A stretch of DNA of 64,000 bases from contig NC_030679.2 in assembly GCF_000004195.4 (NCBI RefSeq), positions 152,803,153 to 152,867,152 of the forward strand. Reading direction: 5' to 3'. Below the pieces are notes generated by a model. That model was not told where the DNA came from. It did no database searches and was given only the letters and a program-made list of their open reading frames with translations. The number at the start of each line of letters is the position of its first letter. Position 1 is the stretch's first letter. The stretch comes from Xenopus tropicalis. Taxonomy: Eukaryota; Chordata; Amphibia; Anura; Pipidae. Position numbers and translations under genes: made by a program. This document shows positions 21,095 through 36,000 of this stretch, piece by piece.

Positions 21095-24000
21095 AAAGAC
21101 AGTAGGGCAAGATGGAGACAGTGGGGCAAGATGGAGACAGTAGGGCAAGATGGAGCCAGTAGGGCAAGATGGGGACAGTAGGGCAAGATGGGGACAGTAG
21201 GACAAGATGGAGACAGTAGGACAAGATGAGGACAGTAGGGCAAGATGGGGACAGTAGGGCAAGATGGGGACAGTAGGGCAAGATGGAGACAGTGGGGCAA
21301 GATGGGGACAGTAGGGCAAGATGGAGACAGTAGGGCAAGATGGAGACAGTAGGGCTAGATGGAGACAGTAGGGCAAGATGGAGACAGTAGGGCAAGATGG
21401 AGACAGTAGGGCAAGATGGGGACAGTAGGACAAGATGGAGACAGTAGGGCAAGATGGGGACAGTAGGACAAGATGGGGACAGTAGGACAAGATGGGGACA
21501 GTAGGACAAGATGGAGACAGTAGGACAAGATGGGGACAGTAGGGCAAGATGGGGACAGTAGGGCAAGATGGAGACAGTAGGGCAAGATGGAGACAATAGG
21601 GCGAGATGAAGACAGTAGGGCAAGATGGGGACAGTAGGGCAAGTTGGAGACAGTAGGGCAAGATGGAGACAATAGGGCGAGATGAAGACAGTAGGGCAAG
21701 ATGGAGACAATAGGGCGAGATGAAGAAGGTAGGGCAAGATGGGGACAGTAGGGCAAGTTGGAGACAGTAGGGCAAGATGGAGACAGTAGGGCAAGATGGA
21801 GACAGTAGAGCAAGATGGGGACAGTAGGACAAGATGGAGAAAGTAGGGCAAGATGGAGACAATAGGGCGAGATGAAGACAGTAGGGCAAGATGGAGACAA
21901 TAGGGCGAGATGAAGACAGTAGGGCAAGATGGGGACAGTAGGGCAAGATGGAGACAGTAGGGCAAGTTGGAGACAGTAGGGCAAGTTGGAGACAGTAGGG
22001 CAAGATGGAGACAGAAGAATGGAGACAGTGGGGTAAGATGGAGACAATGGGGCAAGATGGGGACAGTAGAACAAGATGGGGACAGTAGGACAAGATGCAG
22101 ACAGTAGGGCAAGATGGAGACAGTGGGGCAGATGGAGACAGTAGGGCAAGATGGAGACAGTAGGGCTAGATGGAGACAGCAGGGCAAGATGGAGACAGTA
22201 GGGCAAGATGGAGACAGTAGGGCAAGATGGAGACAGTAGGGCAATATGGGGACAGTAGGACAAGATGGAGACAGTAGGTAAAGATGGAGACAGTAGGACA
22301 AGATGGAGACAGTAGGGCAAGGATGGAGACAGTAGGGCAAGATGGAGACAGTAGGGCAAGATGGAGACAGTAGGGCAAGGAAGGGACAGTAGGGCAAGAT
22401 GGAGACAGTAGGGCAAGATGGAGACAGTGGGGCAAGATGGAGACAGTAGGGCAAGATGGAGACAGTAGGACAAGATGGAGACAATAGGGCGAGATGAAGA
22501 CAGTAGGGCAAGATGGAGACAATAGGGCGAGATGAAGACAGTAGGGCAAGATGGGGACAGAAGGCAGATGGAGACAGTGGGGCAAGATGGAGACAGTAGG
22601 GCATGATGGAGACAGTAGGGCAAGATGGAGACAGTAGGGAAGATGGCACAGTAGGGCAAGATGGAGACAGTAGGGCAAGATGGAGACAGTATGGCAAGAA
22701 TGGAGAAAGTAGGGCAAGATGGGGACAGTAGGGCAAGATGGAAACAGTAGGGCAAGATGGAGACAGTAGGGCAAGATGGAGACAGTAGGGCAAGATGGGG
22801 ACAGTAGGGCAAGATTGGAGACAGTAGGGCAAGATGGGGACAGTAGTGGCAAGATGGAGACAGTAGAGCAAGATGGAGACAGTAGAGCAAGATGGGGACA
22901 GTAGGACAAGATGGAGAAAGTAGGGCAAGATGGAGACAAAGGGGCGAGATGAAGACAGTAGGGCAAGATGGAGACATAGGGCGAGATGAAGAACAGTAGG
23001 GCAAGATGGGGACAGTAGGGCAAGATGGAGACAGTAGGGCAAGTTGGAGACAGTAGGGCAAGTTGGAGACAGTAGGGCAAGATGGAGACAGAAGAATGGA
23101 GACAGTGGGGTAAGATGGAGACAATGGGGCAAGATGGGGACAGTAGAACAAGATGGGGTACAGTAGGGGTACATAGGATGCAGACAGTAGGGCAAGATGG
23201 AGACAGTGGGGCAAGATGGAGACAGTAGGGCAAGATGTGAGATCAGTAGGGCAAGATGGAGACAGTAGGGGGCGCAAGATGGAGACAGTAGGACAAGATG
23301 AGACAGTAGGTCAAGATGGAGACAGTAGGACAAGATGGAGACAGTAAGGGGCAAGATGGAGACAGTAAGGGCAAGATGGTAGACAGTAGGGCAAGATGGA
23401 GACAGTAGGCTCAAAGGAAGGGACAGTAGGGCAAGATGGAGACAGTAGGGCAAGATGGAGACAGTGGGGCAAGATGGAGCACAGTAGGGCAAGATGGAGA
23501 CAGTAGGACAAGATGGAGACATAGGGCGAGATGAAGACAGTAGGGCAAGATGGAGACAATAGGGCGAGATGAAGACAGTAGGGCAAGATGGGGACAGGAA
23601 GGCAGATGGAGACAGTGGGGCAAGATGGAAGACAGTAGGGCAAGATGGAGACAGTAGGGCAAGATGGAGACAGTAGGGCTAGATGGAGCAGCAGGGCAAG
23701 ATGGAGACAGTAGGGCAATATGGGACAGTAGGACAAGATGGAGACAGTAGTCAAGATGGAGACAGTAGGACAAGATGGAGACAGTAGGGCAAGATGGAGA
23801 CAGTAGGTGAGTGGGCAAGATGGAGACAGTAGGGCAAACGATGGAGACAGTAGGGCAGGAAGGGACAGTAGGGCAGATGAGACAGTAGGGGCAAGATGGA
23901 GACAGTGGGCAGAGATGGAGACAGTAGGGCAAGATGGAGACAGTAGGACAAGATGGAGACAATAGGGCGAGATGAAGACAGTAGGGCAAGATGGAGACAA

Positions 24001-27000
24001 CAGGGCGAGATGAAGACAGTAGGCAAGATGGGGACAGGAAGGCAGATGGAGACAGTGGGGCAAGATGGAGACAGTAGGGCAAGATGGAGACAGTAGGGGC
24101 AAGATGGAGACAGTAGGGGCAAGATGGGCACAGTAGGGCAAGATGGAGACAGTAGGGCAAGATGGAGACAGTATGGTGCAAGATGGACTAAAGTAGGGCA
24201 AGATGGGGACAGTAAGGGCAATGAATTGGAAACAGTAGGGCAAGATGGAGACAGTAGGGCAAGATGGACCAGTAGGCAAGATGGAGACAGTAGGGCAAGA
24301 TGGGGACAGTAGGGCAAGATGGAGACAGTAGGGCAAGATGGAGACAATAGGGCAAGATGGAGACAATAGGGCAAGATGGAGACAAGTGGGGACAAGAATG
24401 GAGACTAGTGGGCAGATGGAGACAGTGGGCAAGATGGGACAGTAGACAGATGGGGACTAGTAGGACAAGATGGGGACAGGTAGGGCATAGATGGAGACAG
24501 TGGGGCAAGATGGAGAACAGTGGGGGCAGAGATGGAGACAGTGAGGGACAAGATGGAGAAACAGTGGGCGCAAGATGGAACAGTAGGGAAAGATGGGGAC
24601 AGTGGGCAAAGATTGGGGACAGTAGGAATAGATGGGAGACAGTAGGGCAAAGATGGAGACAGTAGGACAAGTTATGGAGAGTAGGGCAAGAATGGAGACA
24701 GTAGGAATAGATGGAGACAGTAAGGCGCAGATGGAGACAGTAGGAACAAAGATGGAGACAGTAGGTGGGCAAGATGCGAGACAGTAGGACAAGATGGAGA
24801 CAGTATGCCGAGGATGGGGACAGTAGGGAAAGAGGGGATCATTGTAGGTCTACAGATAGAGAACAGTAGGCACGGCAAAGATGGAGACAGGTAGGGCAAA
24901 GATGGAAACAGTAGGTTGAGAAGATGGAATGACAGCTAGGGGCAAGATGGAGACAGTAGGGCATAAGATGGACAGTTAGAGCAAGTGAACAGTAGGGCAG
25001 ATTGGGCAGTAGGGCCCAAATGGAGAAGTAGAGGGCAGATGGGAGACAGTATGAGCAGAGATGAGGGAACAGTAGGACAAGATGGGAGTAGGGCAAGGAA
25101 TGATGGACAATAGGGCGAAGATGAAGACAGTAGGGCAAGAATGGCGACAAATAGGGCGAGATGAAGACAGTAGGAGCAAGATGGAAGACAGTAGGGCATA
25201 GGAAGGGACAGTAGGGCAAGATGGAGACAGTAAAGGGCACGTAAGTGGAGACAGTGGGGCAAGATGGAGACAGTAGGGCAAAGATGAGACAGTAGACAAA
25301 GTATAGAGACAATAGGGCGAGATGAAGACAGTAGGGCAAGGAAGGGACAGTAGGGGCAAGAATGGAGACAGTAGGGGCAAGATGGAGAACAGTGGGGGTG
25401 CAAGATGGAAACAGTAGGGGGCAAAGCATGGAGACAGGTAGGACAAGATGCGAAACAGTAGGGCAAGAGAGACAGTAAGGGCAAGAATGGGTGACAGTAG
25501 GGCCCAAGATGGAGACAGTAAGGGCAAGATGGGGACAGTAGGGCGAAGAGGAGAAGTTAAGGGCAAGATGGAGACCCAATAGGGCAAGATGGAGACAATA
25601 AAGGGCTACAAGATGGAGACAGTGGGGCCAAGATGGAGACAAGTGGGGAAAGATGGAGACAGTCGGGGCAAGATGGGGACAACAGGTAGAGACAGATGGG
25701 GACAGTAGGACATACGATGGGGACAGTAGGGCAAGATGGAGACAGTAGGCAAAGTATGAGAAGTGGGGCACTAGAATGAGAGACAGAGGGGCAAGATACG
25801 GAGACAATGGGGCAAGAGGGCAGACAGTAGGGAAGATGGGACAGTGGGCCACCAAGATGGGGACAGTAAAGGAATAGATGGAGACAAGTAGGGCACAGAT
25901 CGGAAGACAAGATAGCGGACAAGATGGAGACAGTAAGGGCACACGCATGGAAGACAGTAGCGAATAGATGGAGCAGTAGGGGCAAGATGGAGACAGCTTA
26001 GTAACAGATGCGAGACAGTAGGGCAAGAATAGAGACAGTAAGGACAAGAATGGAGACAGTAGGGTAAGATGGGAGACAGTAGGAGCAGATGGGACAGTAG
26101 GTACAGAGATGGAGACAAGTAGGTTTGCAAGATGGGAGCGACAGTTAGGGCAAGATGGACGGAAACAGTAGGCAAGATGGAGACAGTAGGGGCAAGAATG
26201 GGAGACAGTAGGGCAGATGGGGTTACAGTAGGGGCAAAGATGGGGAGACAGTAGGGCAGATGGGGACAGTAGGGCAAGATGGAGACAGTAGATGCGAATG
26301 AATGGAGACAGTAGAGCAAGATGGGGAACAGTAGGACAAGATTGGAGAAAGTAGGGCAAGATGGGAGACAAATAGGGCGAGAATGAAGAACAGTAGGCAG
26401 ATGGAGACAATAGGGCGAGATGAAGACGTAGGCGCAAGATGGGGACAGTAGGGCAAGATGGAGACAGTAGGGCAAGTTGGAGACAGTAAAGGGCAAGTTG
26501 GAGACAGTAGGGCTATATTGATGGAGACAGAAGAATGGAGACAGTGGGGTAAGATGGAAGACAATGGGTGACAAGATGGGGACAGTAGAACAAGAATGGG
26601 GACAGTAGGAAACGATGCAGACAGTGGGCAAGATGGAGACAGTGGGGGCAAGAATGGAGACGTAGGGCAAGATGGAGACAGTAAGGCTAGATGGAGCAGC
26701 AAGGGCAAAGATGGAGACAGTAAGGGCAAAGATGGAGACAGTAAGGCAAGAGTGGAAGGACAGTAGGGCAATAATGGGGACAGTAAGGACAAGATGGAGA
26801 CAGTAGGTCAAGAATGGAGACAGTAGGACAAGATGGAGACAGTAGGGCAAGATGGAGACAGTAAGGGCAAAGAAATGGGAACAGATAGGGCAGTGGAGAC
26901 AGATAGGGCAAGGAAGGGAGCAGTAAGGGGCAAGGATGGAGACAGTAGGGCAAGATGGAGACAGTGGGGCAAGATAGGAGAGACAGTAGGGCAAGACCGA

Positions 27001-30000
27001 ATGAGACAGTAGGAACAGAGATGGAAGAACAATAGGGCGAGATGGCACAGTAGGGCATGATGGAGACTGATAGGACGTCGCGAAGACAGTAGGGCGAAAG
27101 ATGGGGGACAGGAAAGGCAGGATGGAGACAGTTGGTGCAAGATGGAGACAGTAGGGCAAGATGGAGACTAGTAGGGCATAGATGGAGACAGTAGGGGCAA
27201 GATGGGCACGTAGGGCAAGATGGAGACAGTAGCGGAAAGTATGGATGACATGTATGGCAAGATGGAGTATGATAGTAGGGCAAGAATGGGAAGTTAGGGG
27301 CAAGAATGGAAGTAGGGCAGTGGAGACAGTAGGGAGAAAGATGGAGACAGTAAGCAGAGATGGGGACGTAAGGGCAAGATGGGAGGACAGTAGGGCAAGA
27401 TGGAGACAGTAGGGCAGATGGGCAGTAGGGGCTAAGATGAGACAATAGCAAGATGGAGACAATATGGGCAAGTGGAGACAGTGGGGCAAGTGGGACAGTG
27501 GGGGCAAGATGGAGACAGTGGGGCAAGATGGGGACAGTAGGACAGAGACGTGCGGGAATCAGTAGGACAAGATGGGGACAGTAAGGGCAAGATGGAGACA
27601 GAAGGGCAAAATGGGGACAGTGGGGCAGATGGAGACAGTGGGGCAAGAATTGAAGACTCGTGGGCAAGATGGAAGACAAGTGGGGCAAGCATGGAGACAG
27701 TAGGGTAAAGATGGGACTAGTGGGAGCAAGATGGGGACAGGCTAAGGAATAAGATGAGACAGTAAGGGGCCAGATGGAGACATGTATGGACAAGATGGAG
27801 ACAGTAGGCAAGATGGATGACCAGTAGGATAGATTGGAGACAGTAGGGCAAGAAATGGGAGACAGTAGGGACAAGATGGAGATCAGTAAGGCGCAAGAAT
27901 GGAGAAACCAAGTTTAAAGACCCCCCCCAAAAAAGAATGGAGGGGGAAAAACCCCAAAGTTAAGGGGGTTAAAAAAAGAAAAAAAATGGGACAGTAGGGC
28001 AAGATGGGGACACGTAGGACAAGATGGAGACAGTAGGGCAAGATGGAGACAGTAAGGGGCAAGTGGAGACAGTAGGGCAAGATGGAGACAGAGGCAATAG
28101 ATGAGACAGTAGGGCAAGAACGGAGACAGTAGGGACAAGATGAGACAGTAAGGGAATGTAATGGGGAACAGCTAGGTGCAAGATGGGACGTAGGAACAAG
28201 TAGAGAACAGTAGGGCAAGAAATCGCGAGACAAGTAGGGCAAGATGAGACAGTATGGCAAGATGGAGCGTAGGGCAAGGAAGGGACGTAGGGCAGATGAG
28301 ACAGTAGGGCAAGATAGGGAGACAGTAGGTTGCACAGAATGGAGACGTAGGGCCAAGATTGAGACAGTAGGGCAAGATGGGCACAGTAGGGCCAGAAAAT
28401 GGAGACAGTAGGGCAAGGATGGAGACAGTACGGCAAGTGGAGAAAGTAGGGGCAAGATGGGGACAGTAGGGCAAGATGGCAACAGTAGGGCCAAGATGGA
28501 GAGCAGTAGGGCAAGATGGGGACAGTAGGCGCAAGATGGAGAACAGTAAAATGGCTAAGATGGAGACAGTAGGGCAGGATGGAGACAGGTAGGACAAAAT
28601 GGAGAGCAGTAGGGCAAGAGTGGGACAGTAGGGCAAGATGGGAGACCAGTAGGAACAGAGATGGGGACAGTAGGGCAGAGATGGGACGTAGGGACAAGAT
28701 GGGGACAGTAGGGCAAGATGGAGACAGTAGGGCAAGATGGAGACAGTGGGCAAGATGGAGACAGTAGAACAAAAATGGAGACAGTAGGGCAAGATGGGGA
28801 CAGTGGACAAGAGGAGACAGTAGGACAGATGGGACAGTAAGGGCAAGATGGGGACAGTAGGACAAAGATGGGGACAGTAGGGCAAGGTGAGATGGAGACA
28901 GTAGAGCAAGATGGGGACAGTAAGAGGCAAGATGAAACAGTAGGAACAAGATGAAGCAGTAGGACAAGATGGAGACAGTAGGACAAGATGGAGGACAGGT
29001 AAGGAACAAGATGGAGACAGTGGACATGAAGATGAAGACGAGTAGGACAAGATGGGAGACAGTAGGGGCAGGATGGGACAGTAGCGGCAAGAATGGATGA
29101 CGTAGGACAAGATGGAGACAGTAGGGCAAGATTGGGGACAGTAGGGCAAGATGGGGACAGTAAGGACAAGATGGGGACAGTAGGGCAAGATGGAAGAAGT
29201 AGAGCAAGATGGGGACAGTAGGGCAAGATGGAGACAGTAGGGCGAAGATGGAGACAGTAGGGCAAGATGAGAGAAGTAGGGCAAGATTGGAGACAGTGGG
29301 GAGATGGAGACAGTGGGGCAAAGGGGACAGTGGACAAGATGGGGACAGTGGGACACAGATGGAGACAGTAGGGCATTGGAGACAATAGGGCAAGTGGGGA
29401 ACAGTGGGGGCACAAGATGGAGACAGTAGAGGTAAGATGGAGACAGTGGGGCAAGATGGAGACAGTGGGGCAGAATGGGGACAGTATGACAAATGGGGAC
29501 AAGTAGGGACATGGAATGGAAGACAGTGGGCCAAGATGGGGACAGTGGGGCAAGATGGGGACAGTGGGGCAAGATGGGGACAGTGGGGACAAGATGGAGA
29601 CAGTGGGGCAGAATGGGGACAGTAAGGACAAGATGGGGACATAGGACAGATGGTACAGTGTAGAGGGCATGATGGATTGACAGATAAGACAAGATGGAGA
29701 ACAGTGGAGGGGCTAAGATGGTCGGGACGAGATAGGCAAGATTGGGGACGAGTAGGGCAATAGATGGGAGACAGTAGGGGCAGATGATGGAGCAGTAGGC
29801 ATGAGATGGATGACGATATGAGGTGGCAAGAGTGGAGACAAGGTGGAGGGCGAGCAAGATATGGAGGACATGTGAGGAGCAGTGTATGGAGACATTATGA
29901 CGGGCAGAGGAGAGTGGGAGCAGGTAGGTGGCAAGATGGGAGGACCAGGTAGGAGCAGCTGGAGGACATGTGGGCGTGAAGGATGGAAGACGAGTAGGGC

Positions 30001-33000
30001 AAGATGGAGACAGTGAGGGCAGATGAGACAGTGGGCAAGATGAGACAGATAGGTGCAAGATGGAGACAGTAGGCGAAGTGACGGAGACAGTAGGGCAAGG
30101 ACGTGGGAGCAATAGGACTAAGATGGAGACAGTAGGCAAGATGAGACAGTGGGGGAAGATGGAGACAGTGGGGCGAGAGGTGGACAGTAGGTACAGAGAG
30201 GGTGTTCAAGGTAGTGGCAGTAGGGGAAAGATGGAGACAGTTAGGGCAAGATGGGGATAGTAGGCGTGCAAGGATGGAGACAGTTAGGGAGAGATGGGAC
30301 AGTGGAGGGCAGGTGGAGGATCAGTAGGACAAAGTATGGAGACAGTGGGACAAGATTGGGGACAAGGGTGGCAAGATGGGGACAGATGAGAGGCAAGATG
30401 GAGGTGACGGTAGGAACAAGATTGATGACAGTAGGATCAGGATGATGGAGACAGTAGGTGCAAGATGGAGACAGTAGGGCAGATGGGAGAGTAGGGAGCA
30501 AGGATGAGCGGACAGAGGTAGGGAGCAAGATGAGAGACAGTAATATGACAAGATGAGAGACAGTAGGGCAAGGATGGAGACAGTAGGACATAGTAGATGG
30601 AGACAGTAAGAGGGTAACAAATGATGGAGACAGTAGGTGCAAGATGGAGACAGTAGGGCAAGATGGGGACAGTTAGGCGCAAAGATGGGAGACAGTAGGC
30701 GCAAGATGGAGAACAGTAAGACAACGATGGCAGACAAGTGCGGGCAGATGGAGACTAGTGAAGAGGGCAAGGATGGACTGACGAGTAAGTGGCAAGGATT
30801 GGAGGAGACAAGTAGGCAAAGATGGGAGGGACAGTCAGCGGTGCAAGAGTGGGACAGTGGGGGCAGATGGGGATCACGTGGGGCAAGATGGGGACAGTGG
30901 GAGGTCGCATACAGATGGGGATGGTGGGCGCGAAGAATGAGATGGGGAAGGACGAGTGGGGGCCAAGACTGGGGACGGGTAGGGCAACGCAATGGGGGAC
31001 GTGGTAAGGTGTGCTAAGGATGGTAGAGCGGTAGGGACAAGGGAGACACAGTAGGGCAAGAATGGGGACAGAGGGGAAAGATGGAGACAGTGGGGCAAAG
31101 ATGGAGAACATGTGCGCATAGACTGGGGGACAGTGGGGGACAGAGAATGGAGTTACAGTTGGGGCAGAGATGGAGAACAAGTGGCGCCACAGATGGTGGA
31201 GACAGTGGGGCTAAGATGTCGACAGTGGGGCAGATGAGGAGACAGTAGGGGATGGAGACAGTAGGAAGGATGGAGACAGCTGGGAGCAAAGATGAGACAG
31301 GTGGCGCAGATGGAAGACAGTAGGTGCACGAGATGGAGACAGTGGGGCCAGATGAGACAGTGGGGGCGAAGATGGAGACAGTGGGCAAGATGGGAGAAGG
31401 CAGTAGGGAGCAAGGTTGGGAGACAGTAGGAGCCTAAGAGTGGAGACAGTGGGGCAAGATGGAGACAGTGGGAAAGCAAGATGGAGAACAGTAGGGCAAG
31501 CAATGGAGACAGTAGGGACAGAGGACAAGATGGTAGACATAGGGATAGATGGAGACAGTAGGTGCAGATGGGACAGTGAGGGCAAGATGGGGAACGTGCG
31601 GGCAAGAGTGGAGAAAGTGGGCAGAGATGGAGAGCAGATAGGAGCAGATGGTAGACAGTGGGCAAGAGATGGAGGAACCAGTGAGGGCATAACATCAGAG
31701 AAGATGGCGAGACAGTAGAGGCAAGAAGGAAGACCAGGGTGGGCGCAAGGATGGAGACAGTAGGGAAGATGGGCGAATAAAAACCCGAGTGGGGGGGGGG
31801 GGCAAAGATGGAGACAGTGGGGCAAATGAGAAGATAGGGCAAGTAGGAGACGTAGGGCAGATGGACAGACAGTGGGTAGTGAGACAGTCGGGGCAAGAGA
31901 GAGAGCAGTGAGGGCAGGATGGTAAGACAGTGGGCAGCATAGCAGATGGGGAGACAGTGGGCAAGACTGGGAGACAGGTAGGATGTCGCAAGCATTGTAG
32001 AAGTTGGTGCAGAGATGGAGACAGTAGGGCAAGAATGGAGACAGTGGGCAAGATTGGAGTCAGTACGGGCAAGAATGGAGACAGTAGGGCAAGATGGGGA
32101 CAGTAGGGCAAGATGGAGCCGTTGGGCAAGATGGAGTCAGTAGGGTAAGATGGAGACAGTAAGGGCATAGATGAGAGGCAGTGGGGCAAGATGGATGACA
32201 GTTGGGGCAAAGAATGGGACAGTGGGGCATGATGAGACAGTAGGTGGCAAGATGGGGAAGTAGGGTAAGATGAGGACAAGTAGGACAAGTACAGAGATGG
32301 AGAGGACAGTGTATGGAGAGGATGGAGCAGTAGTGCAAGATGGGGACGAGTAGGGGCAAGATGGGACAGTAGGACAAGCAAGATGGAGGAAGTAGCTCGT
32401 GGAAAGATTGGAGACAGTAGGGCAAGATGGGGACAGTAGGGAATGATGGGGACATGTAGGAACCAAGATGGGTTTACAAAAAAGATAGGACAAGACAGAG
32501 ATGTAGACAGTAGGGAAAGAGAGACAGTTGGGGAGATGGAGACAGTTGGGCAAGAATGAGACAGCATAGGGCAAGAGTGGGAGACAGTAGAGGCAAGAGA
32601 TGGAGACAGTAGGGCCAATGATGGAGGACAGATAGGATACAGAGAATAGAGACAGATAGTTGTGCAAGATGGAGGACAGTAAGCATAAGAATGGAGACAG
32701 TGAGGAGTATGGAATAAGATGGGACCACGTAGGCGCAGATGGGGACAGAGGCACAAGTAAGAAGACAGTAGGGCAACACGCATGGAGCTAGGCTCGCAGC
32801 AAAGAGGACGACTGTATTTAGAGCAAGATGGAGACAGTAGTTGGCAAGGACAGGGACAGTAGGAGCATGAGATGAGACAGGAGGTGCAGAGATGGAGTAA
32901 CAGGGTAGGGCAAGATGGAGACAGTAGGGCAAGGATGGAGACAGTAGTGGCAAGATGGGCACAGTAGGGTCGGTATGATTGGAGACAGTAGGCAGAGGAT

Positions 33001-36000
33001 GCGAGTACAGTATAGCAACGATGGTAAGCAAAAGTAGGGCAGATGGGGCAGTAGGTGGCAAGATGGAGACAGTAGGCAAGATGGAGAAACAGTAGGGCAA
33101 AAGATGGGTGTACGATGTAGGGGCAAGATGGAGACAGTAGGGCAAAGATGCGGGACAGTAGGAGCAAGATGGAGACACGTAGGTGGCAAGATGGAGACAG
33201 TAGGGCAGATGGAGGACGTAGGAGAAAGGATGTGAGGAACAGTAGGCAAGCATTGAGGGACAGTAGGGCAAGATGGAGACAGTAGGGACAAGATGGAGAC
33301 AGTAGGTGACAAAATGGAGACAGTAGGGCAATGATGGGGACAGTAGGGCAAGATGGAGACAGTGTAAGGAGCAAGATGGGACAGTAGGGCAAAGGGATGG
33401 CGCGACAGTATGACAAGATGGAGGGACAGTGATAGGGCAAGATGAAGACGATTAGGGCAAGATGGAGACAAGTAAGGGCAAGATGGAGACTAGTAGGACA
33501 AATGGAGACCAGTAGGGCAAAGAATGGGGAAAGTAGGACAGAGATGGAGACAGAGGACAAGATAGGGGACTACAGTAGGAGCAAGATGGGGAACAGTAGG
33601 ACAAGATGGCGGACAGTAGGGCAAGATGGAGACAGTAAGAGCTAAGATGGGAAACAGTAGGGCACAGATGAAGAGCAGTAGGACAAGATGAAAGAAAGTA
33701 GGACAAGATGGCAGACATGTAGAACAAGATGGAGACAGTAGGAAGTAGAGGAGACATAGGACACAAGATGAAGGCAGTAAGGAACAAGATGAGAACAGAA
33801 GGTACGCAAGATAGGTGGAATTCAGTATGTTGTGCAAATGGGAGGAAGGCAAGAATTGGATTTGATCAGGTACGGGCAAGATGGGGACAGTAGGTGCAAG
33901 ATGGGAAGTGGGACAAGATAGGGACATTAGGCAAGATTGGAGACAGTTAGACGCAAGATGGGGACAGCTAGGGCAATGATGGGGAGACAGTAGGGCAAGA
34001 TGGTATGACCGTCACGCGGCAAGTGGAGACCAGTGGGCAAAGGATGGAATGGACAGCTGTGGGCAAGAATGGAGACAGTGGCGGAACAAGTATGGGACAA
34101 GTGTGGACAAGCATGGACAGTGGGACAAGATGAGACGGAGTTAGGCGGGGCAAATGGAAGATGAGGACTAATAGGGAAGAGTGGGGACAGTGGGGCAAGA
34201 ATAGGAGAAAGTTAGTGGTAGATGGAGACAGTGGGGCTAAGTAATGGAGACAGTGGGGCAGAATGGGGGACAGTCAGGACAGAGATGGGGAACAGTAGGA
34301 CAGGATGGAGCAGTAAGGGCGCAAGATGGGACAGTAGGGCAAGATGGGGACAGTGGGGCAAAGATGGGGACAGTAGAGGGGCAGAGATAGGAGACAGTGG
34401 GGCAGAATGGGACAGTAGGACAAAGATGGGCACAGTGGACAGGATGGAGACAAGTAAGGGCAGAGATGGAGACAGTTAGGACAAGATCGGAGAACAGTAG
34501 GGGCAAGATTGTGTGGGTGACAGTAAGACAAGCGTGGAGGACAGTAGGAGCAGAGATGAAGTAGGGCAGAGAGGAACAGTAGGAGCAATGGAGATAATAG
34601 GTGCAAGATGGAGACAGTAGCGGCAAGAATGAGAACAGTAGGGCAAGATGGAGACAATAGGGGGGCAAGATGGGGACAGTAGGGCAAGATGGAGAACAGT
34701 AGGCGCAAGATGGAGCCAGGGGGGGCAAGATGGAGACAGTAGGGCAAGATGGAGAACAGTAGGGCAGATGGAGACAGTGGGCATAGATGAGGACAGTAGG
34801 GCAAGACTGGAGAACAAGTAGGGGCAAGATGAGACCAGTAGGGCAAGATGGAGACAATAGGGCTTATAAGTGCATGGAGTACAGGTAGGGCAAGATGGAG
34901 ACAAGTGGGGGAAGGATGGAGACAGTGGGAAGCAAGATGGGGACAGTAGGGGACAAGATGGGGACAGTAGGAGAAGATGGAGACAGTAAAGGGCAGATGG
35001 GGATAGGTAGGGCAAGGGAGACAGTAGGGAGAGATGGGACAGTAGGCGGCAAGAATGGAAGACAGGTAGCAAGATGGATGACAGTGGGGCAGGATGGGGA
35101 AAGTTGGGGCAAAGATGGGGACAGTGGGGGCAAGATGGAGACAAGTAAGGACAAGATGGAGACAGTAGGGACAGATGGAGACAGTAGGCGCAAAGATGGA
35201 GACAGTAATGGCAAGATGGGACAGGTAGGGCAAGATGGAGAACAGTAGGGCAAGATGGAGACAGTAAGGACAAGATGGAGGACAGTAGGGAAAATGAGAC
35301 GCAGTAGGACAAAGATCGGAAACAGTAGGACAAAGAATGGAGAACAGTAGGGCAAGATGGAGACCATAGGGCAAGATGGGGACAGTAGGGCAAAGATGGA
35401 GACAGTAGGGCAAGATGGCGACAGTAAGGACAAGATGGAGACAGTAGGGCAAGAATGGAGACAAGTAGGGGCAAGATGGAGACAGTAGGGCAAGATGAGA
35501 GTAGGAGACAAGAATAGTTGAGACCAGTAGGAACTAGCAACATGGGGAGCACTTAGTGGCAAGCAAAGATGGGAGACACGTTAGGGCAAGATGGGGATCA
35601 GGTGGGCAGAGATGGAGAACGGTGGGGCAAGATGGGAGACGGTAGGGCAAGATGGGGACGGTAGGTGCAAGATGAGACGGTAGGCAAGATGGAGACAGTA
35701 GGGCAAGATGGGGGAACAGAGGGGAAAGAATTGGAGACAGTGGGGCAAGATGGAGACAGTGGCGGCAAAGAATGGGGAACAGTGGGCGCAAGATGGAGAC
35801 AGTGGGCAAGATGAGACAGTGGGGCAAAGATGGAGACAGTGGGGCTAGATGGAGACAGTGGGGGCAAGAGGGAGACAGTAGGCGAGAGAGATGGAGACAG
35901 TCAGGGCAAGATGGAGACGGGGTGGGGCAAGATGAGACCAGTGGGGCTAAGATGGAGACAGTAGGCAAGTATGGTAGACAGTGGGCAAGATGAAGACCAG

